From Orientallactaga sibirica (taxonomy: Eukaryota; Chordata; Mammalia; Rodentia; Dipodidae), in assembly GCA_036365145.1 (NCBI GenBank), contig JAEOAD010000031.1, positions 7,784,001-7,848,000 of the forward strand: a stretch of 64,000 nt of DNA, read 5' to 3'. The notes under the pieces were generated by a model. The model searched no databases. It was not told where the DNA came from and was given only the letters and a program-made list of their open reading frames with translations. Position 1 is the stretch's first letter; each line of letters starts with the position of its first letter. The position numbers and the translations under genes were made by a program. Shown here one piece after another: positions 54,607 to 63,956 of the stretch.

Positions 54607-54641
54607 GCAAGCACTCTTACCTGCTGAGTCATTTCCCTAGC

Positions 54642-55090
54642 AGCATGGCAGAAGGTATATCTCATGAGAGCCTTCCTGCTGATAAAGACCTTGCAGAGTC
54701 TCAAGGTGGTACAGGGTATGGCATGGTGAGAATGTCCTTGCTCAGCTCTCTTTCTTTTTCACAAAAAAATTTTTTATGTATTTATTTGTACATGCATGAG
54801 AGAGAATAGGTGCGCTAGGGCCTCTAGCCTTTGCAAATGAACTCCAGACTCATGTGCCACCTTGTACAGCTGGCTTATTTGGGTCCTGGGGAATGGAACC
54901 TGGGTCCTTTGGTTTTGCAGGCAAGTACCTTAGCTGCTAAGCCATCTCTCCAGCCCTCTCTCTTTCTTTTTATATAAATCGGCAATCCCATTGGATGAGG
55001 GCTCTACCTCTATGGACTCATTTAACCTCAAACACCTCCCAGAGGTTTCACCCTCCAATGCCATAGTTGGATTAAGTTTCCACTCTCTTA
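54642..55090 (-). mobile_element. MaLR-type LTR, right part, split again by DIP
   Basis: 'agcatggcagaaggtatatc' continues the LTR begun at 53530. After the DIP at 54760-54957 it resumes with 'ttatataaatcggcaatccc', 'ggatgagggctctacctcta', 'acctcccagaggtttcaccc' and 'ccatagttggattaagtttc'. Confidence 0.65.
54760..54957 (-). mobile_element. DIP-like SINE with 14-bp target-site duplication
   Basis: Antisense copy with a very short GA tract ('gagagagaataggtgcgc'). Flanked by 'ctctctttcttttt' at 54746-54759 and 54958-54971. Confidence 0.93.
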
Positions 55091-55230
55091 ACTCACTGCA
55101 ATGATGTGATTTCAATGTGCGTTTTGCTGATAAATGCTCTACTTGGTTAATTTCTATTAGGTGTTCTGTTCCGCACAGCCAAAACGCATTACCATGATTA
55201 TATATTCATCCTCCCAGTTACCACCTTAGT
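55091..55230. promoter_or_regulatory. Candidate conserved non-coding element
   Basis: Repeat-free 'atgtgatttcaatgtgcgtt', 'gataaatgctctacttggtt', 'ccgcacagccaaaacgcatt'. 'gtgatttcaat' also occurs in the motif at 41955-41965. Low certainty. Confidence 0.3.
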
Positions 55231-56253
55231 GTGGAGCTGTGTGGTGCTAGGAAAAGAAAAGTTGGGCATTCCTTCTGGCACTTTCATGCAGTCAAGCACG
55301 GACTGGCAAGACTTGCAGTGAGTTGGGGACTGGTTGGAAACAGCCTGGAGGGTGAGGGTAGAGTTCATTCTTGCTGAGATTAGAGTGGGTTCAATCATCA
55401 ATCATCCAGGCACAAGGACCTATAAAGACACTGGTTGTGTACAGAGCAGGTGGTTACAGCTTTGTTTTCTTAAAGAGTGCCCAGGGAGCCACTGTGATCC
55501 CATGCTCACCTGGAAGGTGGCACTTGAGTTTTAGATCACCTGTGAAATTCCATTGGTCTGAGTCAGCAGGATAACTGGCTCTTCTTGGCTCAGGCCTCAG
55601 CCAGGATGAGGTCGTATTTGGCAAGGTTCAGAACCCACACAGAACCCGAGGGAAGTCTGGGAAGGCTTAGCTGGGGTGTGGCTTGACACTGTTGGCTAAA
55701 TTTTGATCTCTGCTGTTTGAATTTTTTATGCTGCCTGCATCTTGCCCCCACCTGGCTATGAAAAGTTGCCTGTTCTTTACTTCTTCTGTCAGGGCTCAAC
55801 TTACAGCCTGGTGCAGGACAGGTGCCCCAGGTGCCTCATGGCGAGGCAGGGCCCTTCAGAGCCCATGTATCAAGAGGAGAGCATCCTTTGGAATCACAGA
55901 GCATCAGAACTGAAGATGCTGAGACCAGCTAGGAGTCAAGAACTTTCTAAAGTCACCAGCTGACCAGTGGAAGAGCCTACTAGAACCCATGCTCTGGCAT
56001 CCAATTGAATGTACCCTATATGACACTAAATATTATGCTTATCCATTTATGAGGTCCCCAAATATGGGAAAATGTATTCACAAAAGCTGGGGCTGAAGAT
56101 ACGTATCCAACCCAGTATCTTGACCTCCCTGATGTTTATCATCTTCTAAGACCCAGACTCAAGTCATTAGGAGAAAAGGCTGCCAGAGCACAGAGTTTCT
56201 CAGGCAGAGGTAGCTGTAAGAGGTCCTCAGGTTTTGATGAGTTCATCATTTAT
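55231..56253. other. Unique DNA
   Basis: No gene or repeat family recognised. Overlapping frames of 61-73 codons carry no signature. Confidence 0.45.
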
Positions 56254-56267
56254 AGGACCAGTTTTTA

Positions 56268-56519
56268 ATTTTTTAAAATTATTATTTCATTTATTTTTGG
56301 AGAGAGACAGAGAGGGAGAGGGAGACAGATAGAGATGGGCACACCAGCAGTCTCTCAGCTGCTGAGAATGATCCAGATGTGTGCGCCCCCTTGTGGTCAA
56401 GTGTGGCATTGCACCCTTGCGTCACTTTGAATCTGTCTAAACGTGGGACCTGGAGATTGGAACCGGGTTCTTAGGCTTAGCAGGCAGGTGCCTTAACCAC
56501 TAAGCCATCTCTCCAGTCC
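56268..56519 (-). mobile_element. DIP-like SINE, long subfamily, with best CTCF-like core
   Basis: Antisense full copy. 56383-56398 reads 'gcgcccccttgtggtc'; the other strand gives GACCACAAGGGGGCGC, one base from the usual CTCF core CCACCAGGGGGCGC. Flanked by 'aggaccagttttta' at 56254-56267 and 56520-56533. Confidence 0.95.
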
Positions 56520-56533
56520 AGGACCAGTTTTTA

Positions 56534-57029
56534 TAAGATGATGGTGAGTCCAGTTTGGTGTGGCATGGATAAACAATCTGCCTCTAGCAGGTTTTAAAAA
56601 TCAGACATTACTTATGGTGCTTCATCCAGAGCGGTGCCAGCCTTGCGATTAATTCTGTGGGTGATTTTCATTTTCAAAACCATTCCACAGGGGACTTGTG
56701 AAATCTTCCCTGTTGGAGTGGTTTACAGGGTAAAATAATTCAAGAACCAATGCCATCCTTTGTGCTTTGTAGGTCATCCACATGAAAATTTAAGGACCAG
56801 TGAAACAATCTGCGTTTATCGGGGAAAGACTGGGACCCACAACGCGGAGCCTCAAGGTAAAGGTCCTCAGGGTCAGGCTGAATCCCCAGTCACTAGAATA
56901 ACATACTGTAGTGTGCTTTGAATGCACATGGCTCACATCTGCCTGGATGCAGTGTGTATGTATATGCCTCTGGGCAGTTCTATTGTATGACAGCATTGCC
57001 CACCAAGTCACGCAAAGCTGGGCTACCGT
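56534..57029. other. Unique DNA
   Basis: Repeat-free. 56600-56780 ('gcgattaattctgtgggtga', 'ttcattttcaaaaccattcc') may be conserved, but evidence is thin. A 101-codon antisense frame (56790-57095) has no domain. Confidence 0.4.
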
Positions 57030-57225
57030 GTAGTGTGGCAGAGAGTGCATGGATTGTAGATTTAGGCAAATATGGACTCTGGTTCCAGCCACCACCCAAT
57101 TATCTAGAGCTAATTTCTCTCCCCTTCTTGGGTTCCGTTTCCAAATCTGAGAAAAAGGGGGGGGATAGATTTTTTTTTTTTCAGTAAAGACTGAATGAGA
57201 TCACAAAACAGTGCATAGCCCATCA
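57030..57225 (+). repeat. MIR fragment
   Basis: 'agtgcatggattgtagattt', 'tatggactctggttccagcc' and 'ccgtttccaaatctgagaaa' follow the MIR order, then 'gaatgagatcacaaaacag'. Confidence 0.65.
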
Positions 57226-57504
57226 TCAGTCCCTTTTGAACATCAACATTCTCTTCTGTCCTTTTCCTATTTCAGATAATCTATTATGCCAAAGAGATTT
57301 GGTTCTAGCTCCCAGCCAGAGCATGCAAACTTCCCCAGTCAGGCTGTGGGACGACCTGGCACAGACAAGATGCAGAGAATCAGGGGCTTCCTCCCCGCCC
57401 TGCTCACCCCTTAAGCAGCCTCCCAGCAAACAGCAATCACATCGCTCTTCCCCCAATGGGAGCCTGACTTCTGAGACCTTTTTAGGTATCCAGTATCAGG
57501 GTAA
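57226..57504. other. Unique DNA
   Basis: The 148-codon frame 57236-57682 (+) starts here. Its second half lies in a MIR fragment, which argues against a real exon. Confidence 0.45.
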
Positions 57505-57705
57505 TGGTAGTAATAGCTTCCGTTTATTGCATTTTCACTACGCTCCACGCTTACATTCAGCGTTTTATGTGTATTCGTACCACAGGCCTGTGTATGAGGT
57601 GGGAATGAGAATCCTCTCCATCAGAGCTGAGGATGGCAGGCCTCGGGAAGCTAAGTTCGCTAACCCAGAGTTACATGTCTAGTAAGAGTTGGAGTCAGGA
57701 TTGAA
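57505..57705 (-). repeat. MIR, nearly complete
   Basis: 'ttccgtttattgcattttca', 'ttcagcgttttatgtgtatt', 'taacccagagttacatgtct' and 'gttggagtcaggattgaacc' give the antisense MIR order. Confidence 0.7.
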
Positions 57706-57924
57706 CCCTGAAACAGAACTCACTCTATATTATAGGTCTTGGTAAAATACATATTATAGATCTACCTCTCCCCTGATGAGGCAGGAATGCATAGGTTATA
57801 ACTGTTGTCAATAAGGCCTGGCATTGATAATGGATGTTATGAAATTTCAACTGTAAAAAAAATCCAAATAGGTATCAGATAGTGTATATCCCCCTGCTTT
57901 TTAAAAAATTCTTTAAAAATATTT

Positions 57925-58142
57925 GAAAAATATTTTATGTATTTATTTCCAAGGAAGGAGGGAGGGAAGGAGAGAGAGAGAGAAGGGGTATACCAAGGCT
58001 TCTAGCTACAGTAAATCAACTCCAGATGCATGAGCCACTTTGTACATTTGTACATCTGGCTTTATATGAAAACTGGGAACTCAAACCTAGGTCATTAGGC
58101 TTTGCAGGCAAGAGCTTTAACTGCTGCCATCTCTCCAGCTCC
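57925..58142 (-). mobile_element. DIP-like SINE, old
   Basis: Diverged antisense copy with a GGAA/GA-rich tract, 'taccaaggcttctagctaca' and head 'gctgccatctctccagctcc'. It has a 9-bp 'gtacattt' duplication in the body ('tttgtacatttgtacatctg'). Confidence 0.85.
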
Positions 58143-58345
58143 CCATTTTTCATACCAGTCTCATAATCCCCTCCCACCACTCTCCCTTGTTTCCCCTTCC
58201 CCTATCCCCTCTCACTGAATCTCTTGTTCTTTCTAGCTAGTTCCTGTTCTATTTTGATGTCATCATTTCCCCCTTCCTATGATGCAGGTCTTCTGTAGAT
58301 AGTGTCAGCCCCTGTGAGGTTAGAATGCCATGGCTACTTTGTGTC
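58143..58345 (-). mobile_element. LINE-1 3' UTR fragment
   Basis: 'ctcataatcccctcccacca', 'ttttgatgtcatcatttccc', 'atgatgcaggtcttctgtag' and 'gatagtgtcagcccctgtga' follow the antisense L1 3' UTR order of the copy at 37740-37890. Confidence 0.8.
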
Positions 58346-58349
58346 AGGG

Positions 58350-58508
58350 ATTTTTTTATTTTATTATTGTTTTTTGAGGAAGGGTCTCACTCTAGCTCAG
58401 GCTGATCTGGAACTCACTCTGTAGGTCAGGGCTGCCCTCAAATTCATGGCGATTCTCCTCCTTCAGCCTCTCCCAGGTGCTGGGATTAAAGGTGTGTACC
58501 ACTATACT
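58350..58508 (-). mobile_element. B1 SINE
   Basis: Antisense copy, diverged: 'gaggaagggtctcactctag', 'gtaggtcagggctgccctca', 'ggtgctgggattaaaggtgt'. Confidence 0.9.
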
Positions 58509-58547
58509 AAGTATACCTTTGCTTTTCAAAATGCATGTTGATAACTT

Positions 58548-58725
58548 GTAGGAAAGTGCTACTCAACGTGTGGCCCAGCAGCCTGCTAGGGATACAGATT
58601 CTCAGGCCTTACCCATATGTGCTGGATCAGAGGCTAAGGGACAGGCTAAGGGAGCTGGGTTTCAATAAGGTTCCAGGTGATTCGGGTGTAATAGAAGCAC
58701 TGGCATGGATGTTTCTGTGGGATGT
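58548..58725 (+). repeat. MER5A-type hAT remnant
   Basis: 'agtgctactcaacgtgtggc', 'gatacagattctcaggcctt', 'caataaggttccaggtgatt' match MER5A-type elements. Confidence 0.6.
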
Positions 58726-58899
58726 CCAATTTTTCCTGCTTGGCTGAGCCCAGGGTGGGAGGTTTCTTCAGCGTGCAGAAGACTTTGCACTCCTTTTGCT
58801 TTCTGAGCACTTCAGGCTGACTTGCTATCTGGTGGACAGAATGAAGAAAGAATCAGCCGTTTCCTCTTTGGGACATTCTCTTATTCCTTTCATCCAGCA

Positions 58900-59120
58900 A
58901 CAATAGCAGCTAGCACAGCCACGTTCTGAAAGATTTAAATACTCAATTAATCAATGGAATATTCCATTAGTAGGATAATCAGTTGCCATCGCCCTGATCT
59001 ATAGTTACATCTCAGCTGGGCCTCACAAATTGACTCTTGATGAAGTTCTAATTGACTGGACCCTCTGATAAAAGGCCAGTTGGAGTTTATTGAAATGGCC
59101 AGTGAGCAGTCCCTGGGGTC
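58900..59120. promoter_or_regulatory. Candidate conserved non-coding element, homeobox-site rich
   Basis: Repeat-free: 'aatactcaattaatcaatgg', 'attccattagtaggataatc', 'gttctaattgactgg', 'ccatcgccctgatctatagt'. The density of ATTA/TAAT cores and absence of repeats set it apart. Conservation untested. Confidence 0.42.
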
Positions 59121-59339
59121 AGGGCCTTCCTTAAGGAGAGGCATGGGTGGAGAGCGGGGCAGAGGGCATGATTTACGCTGGGTCTCACTCCATCTTCTCT
59201 CTAACACAGTGTTTATGGGTCCCAGGTGAGGGATGAGCTCTCACAGCTGGAGTGCGGGGATGAGCTAGCTGCCTGAGCCGGTCTAAGCTCTGGGGGACAG
59301 GTGGCAGTATGAGATTGGCCCAGAAACACTTAAGGCAAA

Positions 59340-59740
59340 GGTTCTCAGACTTGACTAACTTAAGAATGACCCATGGGCTGGATAGATGGCTTAGCGGTTA
59401 AGGCGTCTGCCTCCTAAGCCTAAGAACGCCAGTTCCAATCTCCAGCGGTTCCAATCTCCAGGTCCCACGTTTAGCCAGATGCAAAGGGTGCAATGCCGCA
59501 CTTGACCACAAGGGGCCGCACAAATCTGGATTTCATTAGCAGCAGCTGAGAGGCTGCTGGTGCACCCATCTCTGTCTTCCTTTCCTTCTCTCTCTATCTC
59601 TGTGTCTCTCTCTCAAAAAAAAAAAAAAAAAAGAATGACCCAAAGAACTCCTGCAAAATGTGGAGCCCGCCTCTGTGTCTCCTGCTCAGATTCCCTGGCT
59701 CTAGAGCAGGACCTGACAATCTGGGTTTGAACATGTTTCA
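59340..59740 (+). repeat. MER5A-type hAT remnant split by DIP
   Basis: Left part 'aaggttctcagacttgacta' (59338-59361) and right part from 59643 ('ctctgtgtctcctgctcaga', 'acaatctgggtttgaacatg', 'cacagaagttc') form one MER5A-like copy around the DIP insertion. Confidence 0.6.
59374..59630 (+). mobile_element. DIP-like SINE, long subfamily, 12-bp target-site duplication
   Basis: Sense copy with two box-B-like units 'gttccaatctccag' at 59432-59445 and 59448-59461 and CTCF-like 'gaccacaaggggccgc' at 59504-59519. Flanked by 'aagaatgaccca' at 59362-59373 and 59631-59642. Confidence 0.95.
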
Positions 59741-59829
59741 CAGAAGTTCTTTGGCTGGTGTCCCTAGACCTCATTTCAGAAAGACTGCCTCTTAGCTTCC
59801 TGGCTACTGAGCACTTGTTTTGCATCACT

Positions 59830-59948
59830 TTCCCTCTCTAAATTCACAACTAATGATTTTGCCTCCGCATTTTCATTAATTAAAGACATAGATATGTGTA
59901 TAATGAAAATAGCATACAGTGATATCACATTCCAATCATTCATTGACT
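59830..59948. promoter_or_regulatory. Candidate conserved non-coding element
   Basis: 'cacaactaatgattttgcct', 'cattttcattaattaaagac', 'atcacattccaatcattcat' in repeat-free DNA. AT-rich with several ATTA cores. Low certainty. Confidence 0.35.
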
Positions 59949-59963
59949 CATCAGACATCTTTT

Positions 59964-60125
59964 TTTTTGTTTTGTTTTGTTTTTTCGAGGTAGGGTCTCA
60001 CTCTCTAGCTCAGGCTGACCTGGAATTCACTGTGTAGTCTCAGGGTGGCCTCGAACTCATGGCAATCCTCCTACCTCTGCCTCCAAAGTGCTGGGATTAA
60101 AGGCATGCACCACCACACCTGACTT
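59964..60125 (-). mobile_element. B1 SINE with perfect 15-bp target-site duplication
   Basis: Antisense full B1 with a 2-bp CT insertion in 'ctcactctctagctc'. Flanked by 'catcagacatctttt' at 59949-59963 and 60126-60140. Confidence 0.95.
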
Positions 60126-60140
60126 CATCAGACATCTTTT

Positions 60141-60593
60141 AAGGATCGTATGCCATCAGAGAGACTGCCTCTCCCCCGTAACTGACTGCTGCCCCCACAA
60201 TGCATGACCCACAATCCCCACGGGGAATGACCTGCATCCCCAGTGAGGAGAGCCCTTTCGGAAAAGGGGCAGGGATGAGGGAAAGGATGGTGCCACCATG
60301 TGGTGTTTACATACTAAGTGTGTCCATAACTAATAAAAATAAATTTAAAAAAGAAGAATCTTGTGCTAGGCTTTTAGAAATTTAAAAAAGAAAAAGGCAT
60401 TGAAATTAGGCAAATACATGGTTCCTAACTGTAAGGAGCTTATTTGCCTGGGAGGAGACGGGCACAAGTAGCAAATGAAAACAAGGTCGCAGTAGCAGTA
60501 GGCACTTGACTCTGCTATGGGACTGTAGTCAGTTAATAGGTCCTTTGCAATAAAATAAAATATATGACACCCACTAGGGTTTTTTTTTTTTGA
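60141..60593. other. Unique DNA
   Basis: No gene or repeat recognised. Confidence 0.45.
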
Positions 60594-60860
60594 GTGAATA
60601 TGTGTGTGTGGTGCCCATGCATGTGTGTATCCATGCTTGTATGTGTGTGGGCACACATGGACATGTGTGTATGTGCATGTGGAGACCAGAGGTCGATGGC
60701 CAGCTTGCTCTTAAATTGCTCTTCACCTAAGTTACTGAGACAGGGTCTCCCACCACACCCAGAGCTCACCGAGTCTAGGTAGCCATCTCACACCAGGGAT
60801 CGTCCATCTCTTCCTCCTGAGCACTGAGATTGTAAGCATTGTCCCACACCACTCTTTAGG
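60594..60860 (-). mobile_element. B3-like SINE, head truncated
   Basis: 'catgtggagaccagaggtcg', 'ctgagacagggtctcccacc', 'cctgagcactgagattgtaa'. The antisense tRNA-like head is replaced by a DIP copy. Confidence 0.8.
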
Positions 60861-60861
60861 T

Positions 60862-61090
60862 TTTTTAAAAAAATATTTATTTATCTATTTTATTGTACTT
60901 ATTTGAAAGAGAGAAAGAGGGAGGGGGAGAGAGAGAGAATGGGCACACCAGGGCCTCCAGCCACTGTAAACGAACTCCAGAAGCATGTGCTTCCTTGTGC
61001 ATCTGGCTTACATGGGTTCTGGGGAATCGAACTGAGGTCCTTTGGCTTTGCAGACAAGTGCCTTAATCACTAAGCCATCACTCCAACCCC
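60862..61090 (-). mobile_element. DIP-like SINE with 12-bp target-site duplication
   Basis: Antisense full copy. Flanked by 'cactctttaggt' (60850-60861) and 'cactcattaggt' (61091-61102), one mismatch. Confidence 0.92.
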
Positions 61091-61129
61091 CACTCATTAG
61101 GTATTTAGAGAAATTTAAAAATAGTACCT

Positions 61130-61304
61130 GGATGGGTTGGAGAGTTTGCTCACTGGTTAAAGACATTTGTTTACAAAGCCTGATGGTCTGGGTTCAATTC
61201 CCCAGAACCCATGTAAAGCCAGATGTGCAAAGTGCAACATATGTCTAGAGTTTGGGTGCAGCAGCAGGAGGCCCTTGCATACCCAAATGAATGAATAAAT
61301 TTTT
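61130..61304 (+). mobile_element. DIP-like SINE, old
   Basis: Sense, diverged: 'ttggagagtttgctcactgg', 'gggttcaattccccagaacc' (good B box), 'gtctagagtttgggtgcagc'. The CT tract is missing. It runs tail to tail into the next antisense copy. Confidence 0.82.
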
Positions 61305-61532
61305 AAAAATTTATTTTATTGTATTTATTTGAGAGCACAAGAGCGCAAGAGAGAAAGAGGAAGAGAGAGAGAGAGAGAGAGAATGGGTGCACCAGGGCCT
61401 CCAGCCACTGCAAACGGACTCCAGACACATGCACCATCTTGTGCATCTGGCTTATGTGGGTCCTGGAGAATCAAACCGAGGTCCTCTGGCTTTGCAGGCA
61501 CATTCCTTAACCGCTAAGCCACCTCTCCAGCC
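61305..61532 (-). mobile_element. DIP-like SINE
   Basis: Antisense full copy with GA tract 61350-61382 and head 'gctaagccacctctccagcc'. 'tgaataa' and T run flank both sides. Confidence 0.92.
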
Positions 61533-62446
61533 TGAATAATTTTTTTTTAAAAAGGCAAACAGTACCCGGAACTCTATATTTATTTACCTTGGAGATTTTC
61601 CCCTCACTGCCCAGCCCAGGGAGACCTGGCTGACAGTGGAGCCTCTTGGCTAAAGATGGCTTTAAGTGGTCCCTCCATGTGCATGGGAATGCCTTTCCTC
61701 GGCTCTTCTTGTGGAACATGTGGAAATGAATTTCTAAGGGAGACTAGATTTAGAGTTTCTGCAAAGGAGAGATTTTTTTTTCTGTTTATGAGGCAAAAAT
61801 CACTGATGAGTTTCCCACAAGGGAGGGCCATGATCTAATTTCAGATGGGCCATTTTTCATTTTCCATTTCTTCTTCACTCTCTCTCCTTCTTTTTCCTAT
61901 TCCTCCCTCTTTTTCCCCCCTTTTAAATACACTGTGTTTTTGTATACACGAAGTTTTAATTTCTGTTTAGATATAAATGCCCAATGTTCTTTCTTTAAAA
62001 ATACATTCTGGTGTTTTGGATGATGTGGAAAATAGTTGAAAGCCTCAAAATGTCTTAATATGGTCCTGGAGCTGTTGAGTGTTTTAATTCCTTTAGACAT
62101 AGTCCTGCCCTTAAGTGCCACAGGAGCTTCTTGGTAGATGGAACTGTTAGTGTGGTTTAACATTTTAGTTCCATATTCTTTGTCATGATGGAAACTTCCA
62201 AATAGGTCAGAGAATGGTCCTGGCCAAGCCTTCACTGTTTATTAAGTGGCTCCTAGATGGAAGCTATCAAGAGAGATATGATTGCTGTTTTGAGATGACT
62301 CAGCCTTCAGAGGCCCATAAGTCTAGAAAATTGGCCTATAGGTGGGAGTGGAGTCTACCTGTAGCTACCAGGGATAGCTTGAGGTGGGGGGTGGGGGGCA
62401 TGGCTACACACTGAAGAGATGAAATACAGTGGAAAGATAGTCCTTC
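61533..62446. other. Unique DNA, possibly conserved in 61740-62240
   Basis: Repeat-free with 'atttctgtttagatataaat', 'attctggtgttttggatgat' and 'tcctttagacatagtcctgc'. The 112-codon antisense frame (61897-62235) is Lys-rich and has no family signature. Confidence 0.4.
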
Positions 62447-62459
62447 GGGGTTCTCATTT

Positions 62460-62481
62460 AAATGTTTTTTTTTCTTATTTA

Positions 62482-62526
<45 letters not shown>

Positions 62527-62706
62527 GTGAGAAAGAGAAGGAGAGAGGCAGACATAGAGAATGGGTGCACCAGGGCCTCTAGCAAGTGAGCTCCAGTCAA
62601 ATGTGCCACCTGGTGCATCTAGCTTACATGGGTACTGGGAAGTCAAACCTCGGTCCGTAGGCTTCACAGGCAAATGCCTAAACGGCTTAGCCATCTCCCT
62701 AGCCCT
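62460..62706 (-). mobile_element. DIP-like SINE with (TG)n(GA)n tail
   Basis: TG units 62483-62503 and GA units to 62527 replace the usual tail. The body lacks part of 'agccactgcaaacgaa' ('ctctagcaagtgagctccag'). 'ggggttctc' at 62447-62455 and 62707-62715 flanks it. Confidence 0.9.
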
Positions 62707-62731
62707 GGGGTTCTCTTCTGACTATTAAAAC

Positions 62732-62978
62732 TATGTGTGCACGCATTTGTGGAGGCCAGGCTGCTGCTGCTTGTCTTCCTCAGTCTCTCTCTACCTTATT
62801 TTTTGAGACAGTGTCTCTCACTGAACCCGGAGCTTACTGATTTTGCTTGACTAGCTAGCCAGTGAGTATGAGGGAGCCACCTGGCTCCACCTCCCCAGTT
62901 CTGGGATCATAGGCACATGCCACCACATCTGGATTTGTGTGAGTGCTGAGGACCTGAACAGATAATCTCTCTAACCCC
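62732..62978 (-). mobile_element. B3-like SINE
   Basis: 'tttgtggaggccaggctgct', 'tttgagacagtgtctctcac', 'ccagttctgggatcataggc', with a decayed antisense head 'taatctctctaacccc'. Confidence 0.78.
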
Positions 62979-63145
62979 CTCAGTCTCTCTCTCTCTCTCT
63001 CTCTTTTTCTCTTTTCCTCCTGTTCTTCCTTCAGTTTAGGCAGGGTCTCCTTACCAAGCCCACAGTGGCCTCAAACTCCCAATCCTCCCTCAACCTCCTC
63101 TGTGCTGAGATTACAGGCATGTCTCACCATGCCTGCTTCTCTTAA
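62979..63145 (-). repeat. (CT)n and old B1-like SINE
   Basis: CT units 62984-63003, then 'taggcagggtctccttacca', 'gtggcctcaaactcccaatc', 'gctgagattacaggcatgtc', an antisense old 7SL-type SINE. Confidence 0.7.
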
Positions 63146-63339
63146 AGTGGAAGTCTCAGTGTGACATCAACTTCCTGTTAACATATCCCCAATAATTGTT
63201 CATCTTTCTCTTAAACACAGGAAAAATTGCAGATCTCAGGCTCAGAACCTAGCACTAGGTTATGGATTTTTGCTGGAATTAATAATAGTGTCAGGTTTTC
63301 CTTGTATTTATCTTTATTATGGCTCAAGTGTAACGGTTA

Positions 63340-63755
63340 ACTTTATTTGTCAACCTGGTTGTGATCAAATATTAATCTGGCATGTCTGTGGTGGTTTCTA
63401 AAGATTAACTTTAAAAAAATTATCTATCATCTATCTATTATTTATTTAATTTATTTATTAATACAAAGTCTTATTAACTAACTTTGAACTCTTTATGTAG
63501 CCTAGGCTGGACTTGAACTCATAATTCTCCTGCCGCAGCCTCCCAAATGCTGGGATTGCAGACATGTACCATCACATGCAGCTCTAAGGTTAACATTTCA
63601 ACCAGAGAGTGAACTCAGTAGAGCAGATGAGCCTCTCCAGGGCCTCTATAATGTGTGTGGGAGGGCGGGGGGCTCATCTAATTATCTTATGGCCTGAGTA
63701 GAACAGCAGGCTCACCCTTCCAGATGTGAGAGGACATTTCCTGCTGCCTGAACTT
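63340..63755 (+). repeat. Old mammalian repeat, sense relative of 21846-22375, split by a B1-like SINE
   Basis: 'ttaactttatttgtcaacct', 'ggcatgtctgtggtggtttc', then after the SINE 'caaccagagagtgaactcag', 'gctcatctaattatcttatg', 'gcctgagtagaacagcaggc'. Family name uncertain. Confidence 0.5.
63418..63588 (-). mobile_element. B1-like SINE, old
   Basis: 'tatgtagcctaggctggact', 'tgaactcataattctcctgc', 'aatgctgggattgcagacat'. Related 'aagattaac' and 'aaggttaac' flank it, like a decayed target duplication. Confidence 0.75.
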
Positions 63756-63956
63756 CTATTTTTTAAAATTATCTTAGTTTGTTTTTATTTGTGTGTGTGA
63801 GAGACTATGGACGTGCCAAGGCTTCTTACTGCTGCAGATGAACTAAGATCATGTGCCACGTTGTGCATTTGGCTTTATGTGGATACTGGGGAATCAAACC
63901 TAGGCTGACAGGCATTGCAAGCAAATGCCTTTAACTGCTGAGCCATTTCCCCACTT
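63756..63956 (-). mobile_element. DIP-like SINE, old
   Basis: Antisense diverged copy: 'gtgccaaggcttcttactgc', 'tggctttatgtggatactgg', head 'ctgagccatttccccact'. 'ctgaactt' at 63748-63755 and 63957-63964 flanks it. Confidence 0.85.

Larger units (their letters stand above)
53646..54641 (-). mobile_element. B3-like SINE carrying a DIP and an LTR inside it
   Basis: B3 pieces: (TG)n plus body 53646-53914, a middle piece 54182-54225 ('atgtggaagctgttgattga', 'ctcatgcttgcatgg'), and the antisense head 54607-54641 ('agcaagcactcttacctgct', 'gagtcatttccctagca'). Reading the pieces together restores the B3 order seen in intact copies. Confidence 0.78.

Noticed and set aside
57236..57682. 148-codon frame on the plus strand
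   Set aside because: Its second half is an antisense MIR.
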